From an uncultured Campylobacter sp. (GTDB lineage: Bacteria; Campylobacterota; Campylobacteria; Campylobacterales; Campylobacteraceae), in contig NZ_CALKTT010000005.1 in assembly GCF_937997535.1 (NCBI RefSeq), forward strand, positions 1 through 64,000: DNA of 64,000 nucleotides, given 5' to 3'. The notes beneath the pieces were generated by a model. That model searched no databases, had not been told where the DNA came from, and saw nothing but the letters and a program-made list of their open reading frames with translations. Shown here in pieces: positions 59,139 to 64,000 of the stretch (its first letter is position 1; the number at the start of each line of letters is the position of its first letter). The position numbers and the translations under genes were made by a program.

Positions 59139-59713
59139 AGCTTGCGCCTGGAGAAAGATTTAACGAGCAGGTCGCTAAATTTAAAGCCTGCCTACAAAAA
59201 TTTAACCACGTCCATAGCCTCACGAATTACGACGATTTGGACGCGGTGGTGCGCGACAGCCTAAGCGGAGCGGAGTTTATATCGCGCTATCCGCGTATCG
59301 CATGCGACATCGGCTCGGGAGCGGGCTTTCCCGGGCTATTTTTGGCGCTCGCGCTGCCGCTGTGCGAGTGGCATCTGTTTGAGCCAAATCAAAAAAAAGC
59401 GGCGTTTCTAACCTACGCGAAGGTTAGTCTTGCTCTAGCTAACGTAAAAATCCACGCCGAGCGCGTGCAAGACGGCGCAAAGCTACGCGCCGATCTGATA
59501 AGCTCGCGAGCGCTAATGAGCGCGCTAAATTTAGTCGAAATTTGCCGCGGCTTTTACGACGAAAACACGACGTTTTTGCTCTACAAAGGCTCGGGCGCAG
59601 AGGCGGAAGCAGCAGAATTCCGCAAGGAATTTGCAAGCGCGCGCTGCGAAATTTTTAGCGGCGAAAACGCTTTGAAAAATAGAAAATTTTTAGTGATCAA
59701 AGGGGTGAAATAA
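59135..59713 (+). CDS. rsmG: 16S rRNA (guanine527-N7)-methyltransferase RsmG
   Basis: 192 residues; SAM site DIGSGAGFPGLFLALA. Methylates 16S rRNA; loss gives low-level streptomycin resistance in other bacteria. Overlap with ribA is ATGA; ends where the next gene starts. Confidence 0.95.
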   Translation: MKLAPGERFNEQVAKFKACLQKFNHVHSLTNYDDLDAVVRDSLSGAEFISRYPRIACDIGSGAGFPGLFLALALPLCEWHLFEPNQKKAAFLTYAKVSLALANVKIHAERVQDGAKLRADLISSRALMSALNLVEICRGFYDENTTFLLYKGSGAEAEAAEFRKEFASARCEIFSGENALKNRKFLVIKGVK

Positions 59714-59919
59714 TGGGAAAAATTCTAGCCGTCGCCGTTATCGCGGCGCTCATATATTTTTTGATAGTGCCTAGATTTCGCGTAAAGAAAAAGGACGATG
59801 CGACCGAGCTTTTGGCGTGCGACGAGTGCGGGACGTACTTTAGCAGCGACGAGCTTGCTCTGCGCGATAAAAAGCGCCTTTGCAAGTCCTGTGAAGCCAA
59901 ACTAAGGGGCGGCAAATGA
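59713..59919 (+). CDS. PP0621-like zinc-ribbon membrane protein
   Basis: 68 residues: one helix (about 4-18) and a zinc ribbon with CDECG and CKSCE (Cys-x2-Cys twice). Resembles the PP0621 family. Function unknown. Overlaps rsmG by one base. Confidence 0.7.
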   Translation: MGKILAVAVIAALIYFLIVPRFRVKKKDDATELLACDECGTYFSSDELALRDKKRLCKSCEAKLRGGK

Positions 59920-60458
59920 TCATCCTAGGCCACGCGCTCGTGCCCTACGAGCCGCTGTATCTCATCAAAAACGGCGACGAAGTTTTCAAATACGACAATC
60001 TGCTCTTTAAATTTAACGACAGGCTCATCACCGCCGCGCAAAAGGCGGAGAAAAAATTTAGCGTTATTACGAACGATATAAATGAAATTTTGCTCGCAAA
60101 CGGCGCAGGCGCGCGCTTCATCGTCGTGGATAAAAAATCAGCCGCGGCCGTGCAAAAGCTAGCAAACGATTATCTTTTCGACGCCAAGATTGCGATGTTT
60201 ATCGGCTCTGCGCGGGCATTAAAAGGCCTAGCCGAGCTCGGAATCGATGCGGCGATCTTTAAAGACGCGATCGCAAACGCGCCCAAATCGCTACTTGCAA
60301 GCATTGGAGATAGCGTGGGCTCTAAATTTCACTTCGGGCTTCCGAAAAAAGATGAAATTTTCGGCGGCGCGCAAAAGCTCGCGGATAAAATTTCGGCTCT
60401 GGATAAAAAGCTAAGCGCGCCCGCAGCCGGTAAAAACGACGATATCTGGAAAAAATAG
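59916..60458 (+). CDS. Conserved hypothetical protein, Campylobacter-type
   Basis: 180 residues starting MetIleIleLeuGlyHisAlaLeuVal. Soluble; looks like a Rossmann-type sugar/nucleotide-fold in the middle (FIVVDKKSAAAVQKLANDYLFDAK). A like gene next to rsmG is known to me in Campylobacter. Overlaps the zinc-ribbon gene by 4 bp. Function unknown. Confidence 0.6.
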   Translation: MIILGHALVPYEPLYLIKNGDEVFKYDNLLFKFNDRLITAAQKAEKKFSVITNDINEILLANGAGARFIVVDKKSAAAVQKLANDYLFDAKIAMFIGSARALKGLAELGIDAAIFKDAIANAPKSLLASIGDSVGSKFHFGLPKKDEIFGGAQKLADKISALDKKLSAPAAGKNDDIWKK

Positions 60459-61010
60459 CAAAATCCTAAACGAATTTATTCGCGGGTATAAAATTCCTAT
60501 AACTCATGCAAATTAAAATTTCGCGCATAATTTTGCTTAGCCTCGCGGCTTAGAATTTAACGCGAATTTCATCCGCTTACGCGGAATTTTGCCCTCTTTC
60601 GCAAATTAGAATTCTGCGCGAAATCCCACGCGTCCTCTGCAAAATTTTCTCGCTTACTCAATTTAAAATTTTACCAGCTCGGATAGATTTAAATTTTACG
60701 TAGAATTTCGCCTGTCCTCGCGGCAAGAAATTTCAAATAAAATTTTATCCTCCCGCGCGATGCGAAATTTTACTAAATTTTCTACGCGCGATATAAAATC
60801 TATGTAAATTTTACTCGCGCAATTAACGTAAATAAAATTCCGAACCTGCCTAAGCTTCATAGAATTTCGCGCAAAATTTACCTACAGAGATGATATAAAT
60901 TCTTAGCCATTGTTTTAAATTTTACTCGCGTTTTAGCTGCTTTTATACGCGCGGTAAGGATTTTTTAAAGCTAAAATTTTATATAATTATGCGTTTCAAA
61001 AAGGCATATT
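60459..61010. other. Intergenic, repetitive and gene-free
   Basis: About 550 bp containing many AAATTTTAC/CGCG words at roughly 25-40 bp spacing. No credible gene. Confidence 0.5.
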
Positions 61011-62213
61011 TTGAGTACTAAATTCTTTTTAGCGATCCTTGCGATAGGCGTTATAATGGGGCTTTGCGCGGGGCTCTTAAACTTCGGTATCAACGAAATT
61101 GAAACTTTTGCTTTCGGACATAATGATGAGGAATTTCACATTGTCACGGAGCAAACCACTGCGCTTAGGCGCTTTCTTAGCGTCCTCGCAGCCGGCGCAA
61201 TCGTAACTTTAATTAGAATTCTACTGATAAGGCTAAAACCCTTTTTAAACGTATCTTCGATGATGGATGGGCAAAATCCGCCGTTTTGGCAAAATTTAAT
61301 CCACTCGGTTTTGCAGCTTGCAGCCATCGCCCTGGGCGCACCGGTAGGCAGTGAAGCTGCTCCGCGCGAACTAGGCGCTCTATTCGCAGCTAAAATTTGT
61401 CGCGCATTAAATATCGATAGCAGCGAGCTTCGGTTATTCGTCGCATGCGGCGCGGGAGCGGGACTAGGCGCTGCATATAATGTTCCGTTAGCAGGCGCGC
61501 TTTTTAGCCTAGAAATTTTACTCAAAAGCTTTGATACTCGAGCGATTTTGTGCGCCTTTGCTACTAGCGCGGTGGCTACAGCTACAGCGGAATTTGGAGC
61601 TTCAAAAGAAATTTATTACGCAGTTTCGAACTTCGCCCCTACCCCGCAGAATTTACTCGCAGCGGCGCTAATCGGGCTTGTCACGGGAGTCACAGCGAAA
61701 TACTTTCAAGACGGAGTGCGCTTGTGCGAAAAACGGCGCATAAAAAGCCTCAAAATCGCACTTACACTGCCATTTGCATTCTTGCTTACCGCGGCGGTCG
61801 GCGCATACGTACCAGAAATTTTAGGTAACGGACGCTCCGCAGCGCAGTTTGCTTTCGACTCCACATCCTTTAGCCCGTATTTGCTTGCGATCTTGCTTTG
61901 TAAGGCATTTTGCATTTTGATGATCTTTCGCTGCGGCGGATACGGCGGCACGCTTACGCCGAGTTTCGCGCTGGGCACTGTTTTTGGGCTTTGCATCGGA
62001 GCGGCAATAAATGAAATTCTGCCAATAAGTCTTAGCGCGGCGTGCGTTTGCGGAGGGGCTGCCTTTTTAGCGATCAACCTAAACGCGCCGCTTTGCGCCT
62101 TTGCCCTAAGCGCAGGATTTTGCGGACTCAATCTCAACTCGTATTCAGTAGTCGTTTTTAGCATCGTCTGCGCCGTGATCGCTAGAAATTTACTGACGAA
62201 AAATTTAGCGTAG
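61011..62213 (+). CDS. ClC-family chloride channel/antiporter, compact
   Basis: 400 residues with about ten membrane helices; TTG start. The gating Glu region is present but unusual (VGSEAAPRELGALF); a GGYGGTLTPSFALG segment matches the third ClC motif. The usual GSGIPE first motif is not clear (instead SSMMDGQNPPF). It is on the short side for a ClC monomer. Probably a chloride channel or proton-coupled antiporter in the inner membrane. Confidence 0.75.
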   Translation: MSTKFFLAILAIGVIMGLCAGLLNFGINEIETFAFGHNDEEFHIVTEQTTALRRFLSVLAAGAIVTLIRILLIRLKPFLNVSSMMDGQNPPFWQNLIHSVLQLAAIALGAPVGSEAAPRELGALFAAKICRALNIDSSELRLFVACGAGAGLGAAYNVPLAGALFSLEILLKSFDTRAILCAFATSAVATATAEFGASKEIYYAVSNFAPTPQNLLAAALIGLVTGVTAKYFQDGVRLCEKRRIKSLKIALTLPFAFLLTAAVGAYVPEILGNGRSAAQFAFDSTSFSPYLLAILLCKAFCILMIFRCGGYGGTLTPSFALGTVFGLCIGAAINEILPISLSAACVCGGAAFLAINLNAPLCAFALSAGFCGLNLNSYSVVVFSIVCAVIARNLLTKNLA

Positions 62214-62405
62214 TCACGGCGCTGATAATTCATACGCTGCAAATCTGAATAGACGGGCGCGGCGATGATGGTCCAAGAACCTGCCGTCGCGCACATAGAC
62301 CGAACCGCATCATTGGGCTAGGGCGGAGCCGTAAGGATATGCGCCTAAGCTGATCCTTGGTAAATTTAAGATAAAATTTCGCCACTTTAACCAAAGGAGA
62401 AAACA

Positions 62406-62828
62406 ATGGGTTTACTTTCATTCGTAGCCGAAGCAGGCAAGAAGCTACTAGGTATAGGCGATGACGCCAAGCACGTAAAAGACGAGATCGCCACCAATCT
62501 CAGCTCTACGCCGGTAGAAGGGCTAGAGGTCGAGGTGCAGGGCGATACCGTCAAAATCAGCGGCAACGCCGATAAGGAAACTCTCGAAAAAGCAGCCCTC
62601 ATCGCGGGCAACACCGCAGGCATCAAAAACGTGCAGATCGAGGGCATTAGAGAAGATAGCGCCGAGAACTACTACACCATCGTAAAGGGCGATAACCTAT
62701 CTAAAATCGCGAAGAAATTCTACGGCGACGCGAACAAATACAAGATTATTTTCGACGCCAACCGCGAGGTTATCAAGGACGCGAACCTCATCTATCCAGG
62801 GCAGAAGATCAGAATTCCAAAAGCTTAA
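62406..62828 (+). CDS. BON-LysM protein (Kbp/YgaU-like)
   Basis: 140 residues. A BON domain (about 22-80: VEGLEVEVQGDTVKISGNADKE) followed by LysM (about 88-139: YYTIVKGDNLSKIAKKFYGDAN). This is the E. coli Kbp (YgaU) layout, which binds potassium. No signal peptide, so cytoplasmic, as for Kbp. AAAGGAG precedes the ATG. Confidence 0.88.
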   Translation: MGLLSFVAEAGKKLLGIGDDAKHVKDEIATNLSSTPVEGLEVEVQGDTVKISGNADKETLEKAALIAGNTAGIKNVQIEGIREDSAENYYTIVKGDNLSKIAKKFYGDANKYKIIFDANREVIKDANLIYPGQKIRIPKA

Positions 62829-63172
62829 GCTCGCTTTTGAATGCTGCGGCTTGATTTTGCAAGCCGCGGATTTTACTTTTGCACGTATTGCGCTGCGTTT
62901 ATGCGAGCAGTGATTTATAAACCTGCGGCGCGGCGCGATTTTGGCAAGCTATGTATTTTGCTAGCCATGAATTTGCAGACTGTAAATTTTGCGAGCTGCG
63001 ACTTTAAGGTTATGGCCTGATTTTGTGAGACGGGTTTTGATTTTAAGTCGTAGCGCGGTTTTGCGAGCCGTACGACGGCGGATAGCGGATTATTTGCCGC
63101 ATCGCCTGCGCGCCGCCGCCCTATTTGAGAATATATAAAACGCTTTAAAATTCCGTTTATAAAGAGCTAAAT
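62829..63172. other. Intergenic with a recurring TTTTGCRAGC word
   Basis: After the terminator, the word (G/A)ATTTTGC(A/G)AG(C/T) recurs about seven times to about 63070, giving a loosely repetitive stretch. No gene seen. Confidence 0.5.
62846..62880 (+). terminator. Terminator after the LysM/BON gene
   Basis: GCGGCTTG-ATTTTG-CAAGCCGC (62846-62867), an 8-bp perfect stem, followed by GGATTTTACTTTT. Confidence 0.65.
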
Positions 63173-63841
63173 TTGGATAAATTTGAAATCAGCGCTACGC
63201 TAAAAAAGACCGAAACTAGGGATTACGACAAATATCCGATAATCATCAAAGACAACGTAATAGAGATGATAAAGCTATATCTGCCGATTGTATTTATTTT
63301 GGACTTTCTTTCACATTTTGCACCATACAGACCACCACATCCAGGAGAGCTAAATGAACGCCCAAAAGAGCTCGGAAGTTGCTATATTAAATTTAAAAAT
63401 TCCTCCATAGAATATTTTTCTACGAAGAAAGATTTGATCTTATTTAAGATAGAATTATCAAATATCATTGGCATTAAGCGAACTTTCGGACCTTCCGAAT
63501 TTCAATCACTGATCGCTGCAAAAAAGTTTGGATTTTGCGTCGTTATGATCTACTTCGTTTTAATGTCCGCGGTTTTTTACTTTAAGGGCTATGCGATAGC
63601 CCCATTTATAGTGCCGATAGCATTTGGGCTCGGCATACTCCCGCTACTGATTTTTAGATTGTTAAACGGGCTAGGGCTTGGACTGGATATGCTAAGCGGC
63701 GACAGTTTGATTATCTTCGATAAGCATTTCATTATCGATGCCTCGATTTTAACGAGCAGGGAATACAAGGAGCTAAAAACCTATTTTCTATTAAAAACGG
63801 GAAAAAATTTAGATAAAATCCGGCCGCAAATTTTTGTATAA
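63173..63841 (+). CDS. Hypothetical membrane protein
   Basis: 222 residues with a TTG start (AAAGAGCTAAA ahead). Hydrophobic segments lie near 35-48, 122-140 and 144-166. The rest has charged strand-like segments. I do not recognise the family; it has a PH-like flavour (repeated beta strands, IKFKNSSIEYFSTKKD). A+T-rich relative to neighbours, hinting at an accessory gene. Confidence 0.55.
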   Translation: MDKFEISATLKKTETRDYDKYPIIIKDNVIEMIKLYLPIVFILDFLSHFAPYRPPHPGELNERPKELGSCYIKFKNSSIEYFSTKKDLILFKIELSNIIGIKRTFGPSEFQSLIAAKKFGFCVVMIYFVLMSAVFYFKGYAIAPFIVPIAFGLGILPLLIFRLLNGLGLGLDMLSGDSLIIFDKHFIIDASILTSREYKELKTYFLLKTGKNLDKIRPQIFV

Positions 63842-64000
63842 GCAAGGGAGCAGGTTTGGACGTAAAGTAAGAATTTGATAAGCAGCTATGCGATAAATAT
63901 TTAGAAGATAGCCTCGTATGAAATCAAAATTTAATAAAGACCTAGACGCGCCGAATTATCTTTTAAGAGTTAAAAATTTTTAGCAAAAATACCGCTCAAA
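63842..64000 (+). other. Degraded coding-like tail at window edge
   Basis: A GGGAGCAGG ribosome-like site is followed by TTG GAC GTA AAG and then a stop. Further frames read GluPheAspLysGlnLeuCysAspLysTyrLeuGluAsp and LysAspLeuAspAlaProAsnTyrLeuLeuArgValLysAsn, split by stops. It may be a broken gene that continues beyond the window. Confidence 0.4.

Noticed and set aside
60459..61010. CRISPR-like spacing of AAATTTTAC words
   Set aside because: Words are short, irregularly spaced and vary in sequence; no direct repeats of 25 bp or more and no cas genes in the window.

Overview
The window looks like a chromosome segment of a Campylobacter species (Campylobacterota). It carries the 5' part of a 16S rRNA gene, a dnaJ / racR-racS-recR block, a murC-(membrane protein)-mutS2 block, a hemB-argF-(UPF0763)-hemN-(Fe-S protein) block divergent from ribA-rsmG, and a complete tRNA-tuf-secE-nusG-rpl-rpoBC-rpsLG-fusA transcription/translation cluster. 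All of these arrangements are known from Campylobacter. Protein-coding DNA is richer in G+C than in C. jejuni, and short runs such as AAATTTTAAAATTT are scattered everywhere, which suggests one of the higher-GC oral or gut species (C. gracilis is my guess, from memory of family traits only).

Layout. 1-445: start of 16S rRNA (minus) with a long hairpin-rich leader. 1266-7246: small membrane protein, YbgC-type thioesterase, then a minus-strand group (UDG-like protein, prmC, Ste24-like protease, ABC-F ATPase). 7326-13664: esterase, amidohydrolase, GNAT, MATE transporter and a YgjP-like metallopeptidase carrying a large low-complexity insert. 13710-16262: A+T-rich patch with a frameshifted small membrane protein and a YkvI-type transporter that looks acquired. 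16486-25034: dnaJ, racRS, recR, murC, a murC-mutS2 linker membrane protein and mutS2. 25035-34600: accessory, gene-poor stretch with a double-hairpin inverted repeat, a CorA-like protein, several broken genes (ogt, an alkyltransferase-like gene, a glutathione peroxidase) and orphan small proteins, plus an exported-looking peptidase E, a nitroreductase and tpx. 35104-52331: gene-expression supercluster, all minus, starting at a consensus sigma70 promoter ahead of four tRNA genes in the order thrT-tyr-gly-thr-tuf known from E. coli tufB. 53286-60458: haem, arginine and riboflavin genes. 61011-63841: ClC channel, LysM/BON protein and an unknown membrane protein.

Working together: the supercluster makes ribosomal proteins, RNA polymerase and elongation factors. 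HemB and HemN are two steps of haem synthesis. RacRS is a two-component system with a neat palindrome in front of it. Tpx, the nitroreductase and the dead glutathione peroxidase gene sit near each other as redox functions. I did not find a clear new multi-gene system. The most interesting signals are the repeat architecture (double-hairpin inverted element; a recurring AATTTTAAAATT core with unrelated but self-complementary arms, also inside genes), the expansion of low-complexity segments inside otherwise conserved proteins, and a cluster of recently broken genes.
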